Numbered from the stretch's first letter, positions 18,121-27,434 are shown. The stretch is DNA of 59,429 bases from a candidate division LCP-89 bacterium (GCA_025774555.1 JALGVT010000012.1:1-59429); one strand, 5' to 3'. Notes: generated from the letters alone by a model not told the origin. Numbers and translations are program-made.

Positions 18121-19569
18121 GTGAACGTGTTTAATAATCTGGCTGAAGTTGAGCGTTATATCCACGAGATCGGCATTGCCACCGTGGATTTGAAATATTG
18201 TGATCTTTTTGGAGGATGGCATCATTTATCGCTGCCGGCAGTTCATGCCACGGAGCGGCTGTTGGCGGAAGGCGTGGGATTTGACAGCTCGTCCATTCCC
18301 GGGTTTAAAGCTATCGAAGCCGGCGACATGTGTTTAAGGCCCGATCCTACGGCTGCTTTCATCGATCCCTTCTGGGACGAACCGACGCTCACGCTGATAT
18401 GCAATATCGTCGAAGCGGACAGCGGGGAGCCATTTCACCGCGATCCCAGGTTGATTGCTAAAAAAGCCGAAGATTATCTTGCGGCTTCCGGATTTGCCGA
18501 CCAATCGAAGTGGGGTCCCGAGTTCGAGTTCTATCTCTTTGACCGACATACGCGTATGTTCGAAATCCAGGACCGCAACAATCAGAGCGCTTTTCGCCTG
18601 GACGCAGAGGACACGCAGTGGAGCGGTGAGGATTCCGCCGGACTGGGTGTAATGCTGCCGCCGGGAGGAGGATACCACGCCATTCCGCCGTTGGACCGGC
18701 ACCACGACGTCCGCGCGGAAATGGCGGCGCTGCTGCAGGAAGCCGGAGTTGCCGTCCACTACCACCACCATGAAGTCGGAACGCCATCTCAGCAGGAGAT
18801 CGAAGTTGTGCTGGGAAGTCTGCTGCGCATGGGCGATGTGTCTCTGATGGTCAAGTACTTTGTCAAGATGACCGCGCAGAGTAAGGGACTGGCGGCGACG
18901 TTCATGCCCAAACCGATGCACCGCGAAGCCGGATCGGGAATGCACTTCCACCAGCACCTGTTTAAAAACGGCGAGCCGCTGTTTCACGACAAACAGGGTT
19001 ACGGCGGTCTGTCTGATCTGGCGCTGGCGTACATAGCTGGAGTGCTTTTTCACTCGCCGGCGCTCCTGGCGCTGACCAATCCGACGTCTAATTCGTACAA
19101 GCGCCTGATACCGGGATATGAGGCGCCGGTCAATGCCTTCTTCTCCCTGGCGAACCGATCGGCGGCTGTCCGCGTGCCGAAATACGCCAACGCTCCCATG
19201 GAGAAGCGCATCGAGTTCAGACCGCCTGACGCCGCCTGCAATCCGTATATTGCCATGTCAGCGATGCTGCTCGCCGGCGTCGACGGCATAAAAAAGCAGA
19301 TGAAGCCGGGGGAGCTCGGTTTCGGTCCCTTCGATCAGAACCTCTTCGCTCCGGAGCAGGAAGCTCTGCGCCGCAAAATCAGGAAGCTCCCTGCTTCGAT
19401 GGATGAGGCTTTTAAAGCCCTCTCGGCAGATCATGACTTTCTGGTGGAATCAGGAGTCTTTACTGAGGATACGATCGAAACCTGGATTCAATATAAAATG
19501 GATCAGGAATATATGGAAGTCTACAAGCGGCCTCATCCGTATGAGCATACCTTGTACTTCAATTGCTGA
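18121..19569 (+). CDS. glnA: Type I glutamine synthetase
   Basis: Forms glutamine from glutamate, ammonia and ATP in the cytoplasm. The 482 residues show the N-terminal beta-grasp (VDLKYCDLFGGWHHLSLP), the GFDSSSIPGF flap, the metal-binding GPEFEFYLF and the HHHEVGTPSQQE region. GSGMHFHQHLFKNG, NPTSNSYKRLIPGYEAP and RIEFRPPDAACNPY follow. At the usual adenylylation site (NLYDLPPE in enterobacteria) this enzyme reads NLFAPEQE, so the modified Tyr is replaced by Phe. The start is GTG with AAGGA upstream. The gene is clearly more GC-rich than its neighbours. Confidence 0.95.
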   Translation: MNVFNNLAEVERYIHEIGIATVDLKYCDLFGGWHHLSLPAVHATERLLAEGVGFDSSSIPGFKAIEAGDMCLRPDPTAAFIDPFWDEPTLTLICNIVEADSGEPFHRDPRLIAKKAEDYLAASGFADQSKWGPEFEFYLFDRHTRMFEIQDRNNQSAFRLDAEDTQWSGEDSAGLGVMLPPGGGYHAIPPLDRHHDVRAEMAALLQEAGVAVHYHHHEVGTPSQQEIEVVLGSLLRMGDVSLMVKYFVKMTAQSKGLAATFMPKPMHREAGSGMHFHQHLFKNGEPLFHDKQGYGGLSDLALAYIAGVLFHSPALLALTNPTSNSYKRLIPGYEAPVNAFFSLANRSAAVRVPKYANAPMEKRIEFRPPDAACNPYIAMSAMLLAGVDGIKKQMKPGELGFGPFDQNLFAPEQEALRRKIRKLPASMDEAFKALSADHDFLVESGVFTEDTIETWIQYKMDQEYMEVYKRPHPYEHTLYFNC

Positions 19570-19818
19570 GGGGGTAAAATTAAATGAATATTTCTTGATT
19601 CAGTTAGATTAATTGGTTAGAATTTTAGTGCTGGTAGAGTACCCGGCGAGGAGGAAAATCTTCCTGAAGTGTAATATGGAATGTAATTTATTGATATTAC
19701 ACAAGATAACGGAAGTAAAAATAGACAATAATCAATTTGGGAGACCAGGGAACCGACGAATTGTGACCCGTTTCTAAATAAAGATTAATTGAATAGAATT
19801 TCCTATGGGAGGTCCGAG

Positions 19819-21948
19819 ATGAAGCGTTCCTACTTAATCCTGCCACTTTGCGTCATGCTTTTTATAGCTTCGAATGCGCCTGTAACTAAAGCGGAGCAGT
19901 TCGATTTTGAAGTTGTTGCTTCGACGCTGATAACGAGTAAAGTGAGTTCTATGGTCATTTCGGGTGACTATGGATTTGCAATGACAAATTACGGAGTCAA
20001 GTCATTTGACATAACGGATCCGTCAATGCCGGATATGTTGAATGTATGTCCGACTCCCGGTTTAAGCACAACCGCTGTACTGGTAGGAGATATCCTCTAC
20101 ATAGCTGACGGTGTCGGCGGATTAACCATTCTAGACGTCACTGACCCTGCAGCTATGCTCTTTGTCTCGAATACCGATCTGGGGGGCAACTGCCGCAATT
20201 TGGACGTGGCGGGTGATTATGCCTACTGTGCTGTAGAAGGCGTCGGACTGGTGGTTATGGATATCTTCAATCCTGTTGAACCGGCATTGGAATCCACCAC
20301 GCCTCTTAATGACGATCCCTATCAGTTGCGTTTCGAGAATGACTATGTCTTCATCGCCAATGCATCGGAGGGTCTGGTTATTTACAACGTTGAATTCCCG
20401 AATGCTCCAGCCTTCGTAAGCGCAACTCCCACGCCCGGGGAAGGCTGGGGTGTAGCTGTGAATCTGGCAGAGAACCTCGCCGTGATAGCAGATGGTTCTG
20501 CGGGGGTTACGTTGATCGACATAACCACAATCGGACTGCCGACAATTATAATCACAACACCGACGTCGGGACTGGCGACATACGCAGATTTCTCTGCTGA
20601 TTTTGTGGTAGTAAGTGAAATGGACTCAGGGATAGAATTTGTAGACTTCACCGGATCTATTACCGGTTCGTATATGGCGGAAGGAACGGTTATCACCACG
20701 GCGCTCGACGGAGATCTGGCCTATATCTCGGAGACGACCACCGGGTTCGAGGCTGTCAATATAGCGGATCCACTGTCTCCATACCAGGTTGGTTTCTACG
20801 AACAAGCAGGTGGTCCGCGCGCTTGCCAGAAGGCAGGCGGCATTGCCTACGTAGCCAATTACAGTGAGGGATTGGCAATTGTCGATCTTGGCACTCCCGG
20901 TCTTCCGGACGTCCTTGCTTCGGTTCCGACAGAGATGTGGTGCTATGACGTGGTAGTCGATGGTGATTACGCCTTTATAATTGATTTCCACGGCGAGTTG
21001 ACGGTTGTCGATATATCGACTCCGTCTCTGCCGAGTGTCGAATACACTCTGGACGTGGTCTATGGTCTCCGCTCGCTGGCGCAGTGCGGCGACTACCTCT
21101 ACCTGGCCACCTTCTACGACGGCGTGAAGGTCGTCGAAATCACCAATCCAGTGCTGCCTGAGGTCGTCAACACGGTCGACGTCCCCTTCGAGAACCGCGG
21201 GGCTGCCTGCGGTCCGGGCTGTCTCTACGTGTCTGCTTATGACGGCGGGGTGAAAATCTACGATCTATCGACCCCGGAAGATCCCACCTTTGCCGGCGAG
21301 TACCTGACTACCGGCAACGCCAGAATGACCGCCATCGACGGCGATCGTCTTTACGTTGCGGCGGAGAGCGAAGGCGTTCTCATCCTTGATGTCAGCGCTC
21401 CTGCGACGACCTACCTGCTGGGCAGCTATGAAATGGATTCCGACGTTCGCGGCGTTACTTGGTTCGAAGGATATCTATACGCGGCGGCGTCCGGCGATGG
21501 TATGACCGCTTTAGACGTCAGCGATCCTGAAGATATCCAATGGTTCGGTGAATTCGATTCACCCGGCAATGCCTACGAAGTCGTCGGCTGGGATGCGGAC
21601 CACATCCTGCTCTGCGACACCTATTCCTTAGAGGTCTATTCTCAGGAAATAGTCGGCGTCCAGGAAGGCATGAAATCAGTTCCGTCATCGTTCAATTTCT
21701 ACGGCAGCTACCCCAATCCGTTCAACGCCTCGACAGCGCTTTCGTTCAGTCTGCCAGTAAACGGCGACGTTCGAGTTGAAATCTTCGACGCCATGGGACG
21801 ACTGGTCGCCGAACTGTTCGACGGCGAACTGCCGCAAGGCGATCACAGACTCTACCTGAACGCCGAGAACCTGGCTTCAGGAACATATTTCGCATCCATC
21901 AGCGCGCCCTGGGGACAGCAGGTGCGTCAGATTGTACTCTTGAAATAA
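19819..21948 (+). CDS. Secreted LVIVD-repeat beta-propeller protein with T9SS-type sorting domain
   Basis: An exported protein of 709 residues. The ATG at 19819 is chosen because GGAGG lies 6 bases upstream and it begins a signal peptide (MKRSYLILPLCVMLFIASNAPVTKA). The body consists of about a dozen blade repeats of roughly 40-45 residues. Each has a GDYxYV-like strand and a DxSxPxxP-like turn, as in LVIVD/choice-of-anchor propellers. The last 85 residues (FNFYGSYPNPFNASTALSFSLP ... GTYFASI ... QIVLLK) form a T9SS type A-like sorting domain, implying surface attachment or secretion. The ligand is unknown. The 249 bases before it contain no gene. Confidence 0.85.
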   Translation: MKRSYLILPLCVMLFIASNAPVTKAEQFDFEVVASTLITSKVSSMVISGDYGFAMTNYGVKSFDITDPSMPDMLNVCPTPGLSTTAVLVGDILYIADGVGGLTILDVTDPAAMLFVSNTDLGGNCRNLDVAGDYAYCAVEGVGLVVMDIFNPVEPALESTTPLNDDPYQLRFENDYVFIANASEGLVIYNVEFPNAPAFVSATPTPGEGWGVAVNLAENLAVIADGSAGVTLIDITTIGLPTIIITTPTSGLATYADFSADFVVVSEMDSGIEFVDFTGSITGSYMAEGTVITTALDGDLAYISETTTGFEAVNIADPLSPYQVGFYEQAGGPRACQKAGGIAYVANYSEGLAIVDLGTPGLPDVLASVPTEMWCYDVVVDGDYAFIIDFHGELTVVDISTPSLPSVEYTLDVVYGLRSLAQCGDYLYLATFYDGVKVVEITNPVLPEVVNTVDVPFENRGAACGPGCLYVSAYDGGVKIYDLSTPEDPTFAGEYLTTGNARMTAIDGDRLYVAAESEGVLILDVSAPATTYLLGSYEMDSDVRGVTWFEGYLYAAASGDGMTALDVSDPEDIQWFGEFDSPGNAYEVVGWDADHILLCDTYSLEVYSQEIVGVQEGMKSVPSSFNFYGSYPNPFNASTALSFSLPVNGDVRVEIFDAMGRLVAELFDGELPQGDHRLYLNAENLASGTYFASISAPWGQQVRQIVLLK

Positions 21949-22007
21949 TCCACCGTACGGCGGATGACGGTTCTTTCTCCATAGGAGTCCATTCGGAAAA
22001 CTACAGA

Positions 22008-22040
22008 GGGCGCACGATGGTGCGCCCTTTTCTCATTTTT
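22008..22040 (+). terminator. Rho-independent terminator
   Basis: GGGCGCAC and GTGCGCCC form a perfect 8-bp GC-rich stem with a GATG loop, followed by TTTTCTCATTTTT. It lies 60 bases after the propeller gene and is the clearest intrinsic terminator in the window. Confidence 0.85.
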
Positions 22041-22045
22041 AGTGT

Positions 22046-22074
22046 GCAACCAGAAACCAGTAGCCAGCAACCAG
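22046..22074. repeat. Degenerate CCAG(C/A)AA repeat upstream of the secreted protein gene
   Basis: GCAACCAG, AAACCAG, TAGCCAG and CAACCAG follow one another just before the ribosome-binding site of the next gene. This is the reverse complement type of the GCTGGTT repeat at 18039-18093. Confidence 0.5.
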
Positions 22075-22092
22075 AAAATTGGAGGTTAAATA

Positions 22093-24729
22093 ATGCGCCT
22101 GTTATCTGTTTTTGCGCTTACCATTTCAATTCTGGTCGTCTTTTGCGGGTCGGCAGACGCCACACCCTGCTGGGATCAAGACGACTACCAGCGTTATCAG
22201 AAGACTATCGAGACCCGCACCATCGAAGGACGGATCGATCTTCATTCCCGGCAGACAGATAGGTACTCCCTGATCTACGAATATGTGCAGATTTGCGACT
22301 TTCTGGTAACAATGCAGGAAAGCGATCCGCTGAATCCCGATTTCGGCGGCATGCACGAAGGCGAAACTCCAGACCTCTGGGCGATAGTGCAGACCGACAA
22401 CACTCAGGAAGCGATCCGCGTCTGGAGTAGTTACGCTGAAATATCCGGCGACTTAGAGACCTACCGTGATAATATCGCCGCCGCGTGGACGTACACGATG
22501 AACTATCCTGCTTACGACGAAGAGGGATCGGAGAGCGATTACTACCGGGTGCATAATTGCGGCTGGGGTCTGGTGGCAGAGACAAAATACCGTGAAATGT
22601 ACAACGACAGCGGCTATCTCTGGTACGCTGATTCCTGCGCCGCATTTATTCAAACTCACCGCTTAGCGTACACCGGCTATACGAATTTCTATAACGATCT
22701 CCATCCTCTGGTCGAAGGCTGGGCGGCGGGTACGCTCTACGATTACGGCATCGAACAGGGCAGCCAGGCTGCGGTCGATCACGCTCTGGATGTTGGTTTA
22801 TCTGTGCAGATGTGGATAGGCGCTGATCCAGACCGCCTGGCGACAAATGAAGTATGGGCTATGAGCGGCGGCACCGCGATGTGGGGAGTATGCCGTTCCC
22901 TGTACGCCGCTGATCCCTCCGCCGGACAGATCTGGCTTCCCACGGTCATATCGCATATGGATACCTATGCCGGCTCCGGAGAATGGAATAACAGTCACAA
23001 TGTATGGTACGCTCACGCTTATCATGCAGTGGCGGCTGTTATGTCCGATCCACAATATACAGGTTTTGCCTTTGCTTTAGTCGATACGCTTCTGGATGCT
23101 GACACGGATAACGATGGCGGCATCATGGCAACATCCACCGATCCTGAAACCGCAGACCAGTCATGGGTTTCGTGTTATCTCGATTATATGGGAATGGAAT
23201 ACCTGATCAACGAACTTCCTGACTGGGATGCCGCTGCGCTGGATTACATTTTACCTGATACACTTCTGCCGATTGGACAGGGTGAAGCCGTACAGGTGTC
23301 TGTTTCAGTTGGGAATAGCGGGTTCAACTCATTTGGTGATCTGAATATACAGATCAGCGGCGCTTTTAATGCATCAGCATCGACTTATCTGGATTTCGCA
23401 GACGTCGATACGGTAGAGATGGGACAATGGACTCCCGCAAATCCCGGGTGGACAGAGCTAATCATGACCATTACACCCGGAGGAGAATTAACTGATAATG
23501 ACACTCTTCATTTGCCAGTACAGGTATTGGGATGGGGCGCTGTGGCAGGTTACGTAACTGATACAGAGACAGGTTTGGCAATCGGAGCGACTCTTCACTT
23601 TTATCGTGAGGGAATTCCTTCAGAAGAGCCGATGTACTCAGTCAATAATGATCCAGTAAGCGGTGATTATCAGATAGATGTGCTCGAGGGTACATATAAA
23701 ATCGTAATTGATCCTGAAATACCATATACTGATCGCGAATCTACTGGTATCATAGTCGATCTAGGTCAAACTACCAATGTTGATTTTACACTCCATCCGG
23801 CGCCTGTATTACTGGTCGATGATGATGGTGAAGCTCAATATGATACCTGCTTTTCTTTGCCGCTAGAGCAGAGCGGCTTTGACGTCTATATCTGGGACGT
23901 TAACCAGAATGGAGAGATGACAGCGGATATTGTTCTCTTTGAAGCGGCGGTTTGGATGACAGGCGATGAGACGGAGGATGCCATAACACAGAATGAGCAG
24001 GATATAATTATTTCATATTTAGATACGGGCGGAAACTTATTTATTACCGGACAGAATATCGCTGAAAACCTGACAGGTGAGCCCTTTCTAAATGATTATC
24101 TCGGTGCAAGCTTTGAAGATGGCAGTTCCGGGCAGCAGCAGGTTTTGGGAGTTAATGGCGATCCAGTAACTTCAGGATTGATGGTTATGTTTCCCGGGTC
24201 GGGTGGAGCTAATAACCAGACGTCGACGGACATTATTACCGCAACAGGTAGTGGTGAATCAGCTATGCTTTATTCGTCGAGCATGGACTGCGCGGGTGTT
24301 CACGTGGATCTAGGCTATAAATCATTATTCCTTTCCTTCGGATTGGAAGGGGTTTCAGGAGCTGCTGGCTCTACGAATCGTTATGAATTTTTACAAGCTG
24401 TCATGGACTGGTTTGGGGTGCCACCTACCGGCGTCTCCTCATCTGTAGATTTAGAGCTGCCAAATGATTATTCTCTGCTGCGGTTGATTCCCAATCCATT
24501 TAATCCTGAACTGACGCTGAAATTAGCCATGCCTCATACAGCAAAGGTTGAAATCAGAATCTACAATGTACGTGGACAGCTAATTGAATTTATTTCACCC
24601 GGAATGCTTACTGCGGGATCACATAATATCGGTTACCGGTTTGACGTATCCCATTCATCAGGCGTATATTATTTCGTTCTTCAAGGACGAGACATTCATT
24701 CCATTTCAAGAGGAGTTCTAATCAAATAA
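22093..24729 (+). CDS. Large secreted multidomain protein with T9SS-type sorting domain
   Basis: An exported protein of 878 residues with signal peptide MRLLSVFALTISILVVFCGSADA and GGAGG before the ATG. The N-terminal half (about 30-390) is rich in Trp/Tyr/His helices and looks like an alpha-helical toroid (HNCGWGLVAETKYR, EWNNSHNVWYAHAYHAVAA); no catalytic residues can be assigned. A carboxypeptidase-regulatory-like beta domain follows (VAGYVTDTETGLAIGATLHF, about 495-570). Next comes a Rossmann/GATase-like segment (LLVDDDGEAQYD ... TGGNLFITGQNIAENL). The last 90 residues are a sorting domain (IPNPFNPELTLKLAMP ... GVYYFVLQG). Its function is unknown; substrate binding or hydrolysis outside the cell is possible. 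Confidence 0.8.
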   Translation: MRLLSVFALTISILVVFCGSADATPCWDQDDYQRYQKTIETRTIEGRIDLHSRQTDRYSLIYEYVQICDFLVTMQESDPLNPDFGGMHEGETPDLWAIVQTDNTQEAIRVWSSYAEISGDLETYRDNIAAAWTYTMNYPAYDEEGSESDYYRVHNCGWGLVAETKYREMYNDSGYLWYADSCAAFIQTHRLAYTGYTNFYNDLHPLVEGWAAGTLYDYGIEQGSQAAVDHALDVGLSVQMWIGADPDRLATNEVWAMSGGTAMWGVCRSLYAADPSAGQIWLPTVISHMDTYAGSGEWNNSHNVWYAHAYHAVAAVMSDPQYTGFAFALVDTLLDADTDNDGGIMATSTDPETADQSWVSCYLDYMGMEYLINELPDWDAAALDYILPDTLLPIGQGEAVQVSVSVGNSGFNSFGDLNIQISGAFNASASTYLDFADVDTVEMGQWTPANPGWTELIMTITPGGELTDNDTLHLPVQVLGWGAVAGYVTDTETGLAIGATLHFYREGIPSEEPMYSVNNDPVSGDYQIDVLEGTYKIVIDPEIPYTDRESTGIIVDLGQTTNVDFTLHPAPVLLVDDDGEAQYDTCFSLPLEQSGFDVYIWDVNQNGEMTADIVLFEAAVWMTGDETEDAITQNEQDIIISYLDTGGNLFITGQNIAENLTGEPFLNDYLGASFEDGSSGQQQVLGVNGDPVTSGLMVMFPGSGGANNQTSTDIITATGSGESAMLYSSSMDCAGVHVDLGYKSLFLSFGLEGVSGAAGSTNRYEFLQAVMDWFGVPPTGVSSSVDLELPNDYSLLRLIPNPFNPELTLKLAMPHTAKVEIRIYNVRGQLIEFISPGMLTAGSHNIGYRFDVSHSSGVYYFVLQGRDIHSISRGVLIK

Positions 24730-24752
24730 GTGCATGGTATGTAAAAAATGAT

Positions 24753-24781
24753 TTGACATTGCTTAATAAATTCGTTAAATT
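24753..24781 (+). promoter_or_regulatory. Candidate promoter at the head of the glycan locus
   Basis: A consensus TTGACA (24753-24758) and TAAATT (24776-24781) are spaced 17 bases apart, 34 bases before the ATG of the ligase-chorismate mutase gene. It resembles the perR promoter in box sequence and spacing. Confidence 0.6.
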
Positions 24782-24815
24782 TACAGTTTAGGAATAAAAG
24801 CAACTGAGGATTTCA

Positions 24816-26588
24816 ATGACATTGGATCGAATGCTTGAAAGGGCAAGCCGAAGTAACCCAGACAGGCACGCTCTTGTTACAATAAACGATAGTCTGACTT
24901 ATGGACAACTGAACGATAGTGTCAGCTCACTCGCTAACAGTCTGCTAAATATGGGTCTGCAACGCGGTGATCGAGTCGCCACGGTTGTCAACAAGTCGAT
25001 TGAAGCAGTCATCGCTTTCTTAGGTGTTATTAGAGCCGGCGGAGTGGTAGCGCCGATCAATATGCGTTTGAAAACCGATACACTGAAAGTAAATTTTAAG
25101 CAGGTCGATCCTTTCGCTGTTATCGCTGATCCACTTTATCTACCTCTACTGAATAAATGCTACGATCCACATGAACAGAAACATCGGATTATCCTGACCG
25201 GAACATCTAACCTTGCCAATACCGCATCTCTAAGTGAGCTATTCGAGACCGAATCTTCTGAATCACCAGAATTAGCGTTTGATGAGAATGACGTGGCGTA
25301 TCTGAATTATACTTCTGGAACGACCGGCATTCCCAAAGGCGCTATTACCACTCACGGCAATCTTGCTTGGAACACCAAGAGTGCAGTGGAAATGATGCAG
25401 TTAAACAGCGATGATGTGCATCTTTGCATGTTTTCGGTCTATGCTCACCCTCACGAGATATTCTGTCGTTCGGTCTTTCTCGGTGGCACAACGGTACTGC
25501 TGGACAGTATGTATCCAAAAACCATCGGCAGAGCGATACAGGATTTTGAAGTTACCAGCGTAATGGCAGTTCCGCCTTTCTTCCGATCACTATTCCCGCT
25601 GGTAAAAGAGAAACGATTTGACTTCTCAACATTGAGAATTCCTGAAGCAGGCGGTTTATTCTCCTCAACCGATTTCTGCAAAGAGTTTGAAGATATTTTC
25701 AATCTGAGGTTACTGCCTGTTTGGGGAAGCACGGAGACGACCGGAATCGCCTTGGCTACACCGCCAACAGGCGAATACAAGATCGGATCGCTGGGAAAGC
25801 CGTGTCCTGGTTATGAAATAAGTGTTCAGGGACCGGGGGGACGTGAAGCGGGCGCTAATGAGACTGGTGAACTGGTGATTTCTGGCCCCGGCGTCGTTCA
25901 AGGATATTTTAACCTGCCGGAAGATACTACTCAGACTTTTCGGCACGGCACCTGTCACACCGGCGATATGGTTACGCGAGATGAAGATGGTTTCTATCAT
26001 TTTCTCGGCAGACGCAGTGGTTTGATGAAAGTAGCCGGTCTTAAAGTATATCCGCTGGAAGTTGAAACGGTGCTTCTTAAGCATCCCGATGTTGAAGAAG
26101 CAGTAGTTATCTCATTACCGGATACTCTTCGTGGTGAAATACCTAAAGTATTCATTGTTCCAAAGCAAGGAATAGAGATAGAATTAAACGAACTACGTTC
26201 CTTTTGCAGAGAGCATTTAGCCGATTATAAGGTCCCGTCTCAGATAGAATTTCTATCTGAATTACCAAAGACAGAAGCGGGGAAAGTGTCCTATGCAGCG
26301 CTTGCTCAGTCTGCGCTTGATGCGCTGGCAGATGACGAGATAAAATCACTGCAAAGGCGTGTAAATTCAATAGACTCAAAGATATTGGAACTGCTTAATG
26401 CTCGTTTGGAATTAGTTCGCAGAGTCATGGATCTGCGCGGTCAGAATGATGAGCCTGTTTATTCAAATCTTCGCGGTGAAGAGGTGATCAGAAGAGTTAT
26501 CGAAGAGAATAAGGGACCCATATACGACGAAGCTTTAGAAGAGATTTTCAAGAAGATTCTATCTCTGGACCTGATGGTTCAATTCTGA
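24816..26588 (+). CDS. AMP-forming acyl/aryl-CoA ligase fused to a chorismate mutase domain
   Basis: A 590-residue fusion. Residues 1 to about 505 are an ANL-superfamily adenylating enzyme: phosphate-binding loop YTSGTTGIPKGAITTH, WGSTETTG, TGDM, KVAGLKVYPLEVE and the C-terminal catalytic Lys region PKTEAGKVSYAAL. Residues about 508-590 are an AroQ-type chorismate mutase-like helical domain (LQRRVNSIDSKILELLNARLELVRRV...LRGEEVIRRV). Hand alignment with E. coli chorismate mutase keeps the main Arg residues but gives Gly where Glu52 is expected and Arg for Lys39, so activity is uncertain. DAHP synthase follows after 28 bp, so a shikimate/aromatic link is likely. The acid substrate is unknown. 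Confidence 0.85.
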   Translation: MTLDRMLERASRSNPDRHALVTINDSLTYGQLNDSVSSLANSLLNMGLQRGDRVATVVNKSIEAVIAFLGVIRAGGVVAPINMRLKTDTLKVNFKQVDPFAVIADPLYLPLLNKCYDPHEQKHRIILTGTSNLANTASLSELFETESSESPELAFDENDVAYLNYTSGTTGIPKGAITTHGNLAWNTKSAVEMMQLNSDDVHLCMFSVYAHPHEIFCRSVFLGGTTVLLDSMYPKTIGRAIQDFEVTSVMAVPPFFRSLFPLVKEKRFDFSTLRIPEAGGLFSSTDFCKEFEDIFNLRLLPVWGSTETTGIALATPPTGEYKIGSLGKPCPGYEISVQGPGGREAGANETGELVISGPGVVQGYFNLPEDTTQTFRHGTCHTGDMVTRDEDGFYHFLGRRSGLMKVAGLKVYPLEVETVLLKHPDVEEAVVISLPDTLRGEIPKVFIVPKQGIEIELNELRSFCREHLADYKVPSQIEFLSELPKTEAGKVSYAALAQSALDALADDEIKSLQRRVNSIDSKILELLNARLELVRRVMDLRGQNDEPVYSNLRGEEVIRRVIEENKGPIYDEALEEIFKKILSLDLMVQF

Positions 26589-26616
26589 TATATACCTGAA
26601 ATAACCTGGTGAAAGC

Positions 26617-27432
26617 ATGGCAGAGATTAAAATTGGTGATCTTGTAATAGGTGGGCGGCAGAAGGTTATGATTGCCGGACCTTGTTCGATAGAAGGCAGA
26701 GATCAACTCCTGGAGATCGCACGGGAAGTGAAAGCACAGGGAGCGCAGATGCTGCGCGGCGGCGCTTATAAACCGCGGACATCACCACACTCATTTCAAG
26801 GATTGGGACCGCAGGGCTTATTTCATTTGAAGGAAGCGGCGGAAGAGACCGGTTTGATCACTGTAACTGAAGTAATGGAACCTGAAGAACTCGATCTGAT
26901 TTCAAAATATGCAGATGTACTCCAGGTGGGCGCGCGCAATATGTTCAACTATCCTTTGTTAAAGAGGATAGGGAAGATGGATAAGCCGGTTCTACTCAAG
27001 CGGAGCTTTATGGCGACAATTGAAGAGTTTTTACTTGCTTCAGAGTACATTCTCAAGGAGGGCAATCGACGCGTCATGCTTTGTGAGCGCGGCATCCGGA
27101 CTTTTGACACGATGACCCGGAATACTCTCGATCTGGCGTCAGTACCGATTTTAAAGAAAATGTCAGGACTACCTGTTATCGTAGATCCATCACATGCCAC
27201 AGGTCGCAGCGATATCATTTTACCCATGACATTGGCTGGTTTGATTGCGGGCGCTGATGGAGTAATGATAGAAGTGCACCCCAATCCTAAAAAAGCGCTA
27301 TCTGACGGACTGCAATCTTTAGATTTACCGCATTTCAGGGAGCTGATCGATGAATATAATAGTCTATGTAAATATCTTGATAACCGAGAGGAACATCGTG
27401 CCATGAATATTGTGCGTGGAGCCGCTTCCTGA
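26617..27432 (+). CDS. aroF: 3-deoxy-7-phosphoheptulonate (DAHP) synthase, type I-beta
   Basis: Condenses phosphoenolpyruvate and erythrose 4-phosphate, the first step of the shikimate pathway. The 271 residues show the KDO8P/DAHP synthase barrel motifs: MIAGPCSIEGRDQ, RGGAYKPRTSPHSFQGLG, VLQVGARNMFN, KPVLLKRS and VDPSHATGR. There is no extra regulatory domain at either end. A separate upstream gene carries a chorismate mutase domain, which in some bacteria is fused directly to this enzyme class; here the mutase is fused to an adenylating enzyme instead. The symbol is by family and the paralog type is not certain. Confidence 0.93.
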   Translation: MAEIKIGDLVIGGRQKVMIAGPCSIEGRDQLLEIAREVKAQGAQMLRGGAYKPRTSPHSFQGLGPQGLFHLKEAAEETGLITVTEVMEPEELDLISKYADVLQVGARNMFNYPLLKRIGKMDKPVLLKRSFMATIEEFLLASEYILKEGNRRVMLCERGIRTFDTMTRNTLDLASVPILKKMSGLPVIVDPSHATGRSDIILPMTLAGLIAGADGVMIEVHPNPKKALSDGLQSLDLPHFRELIDEYNSLCKYLDNREEHRAMNIVRGAAS

Positions 27433-27434
27433 AT

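Noticed and set aside
19570..19818. Possible riboswitch in the leader of the propeller gene
   Set aside because: The segment with GGGAGACCAGGGAACCGACG looked like a c-di-GMP (GEMM) aptamer end at first sight, but the conserved core of that class could not be found.
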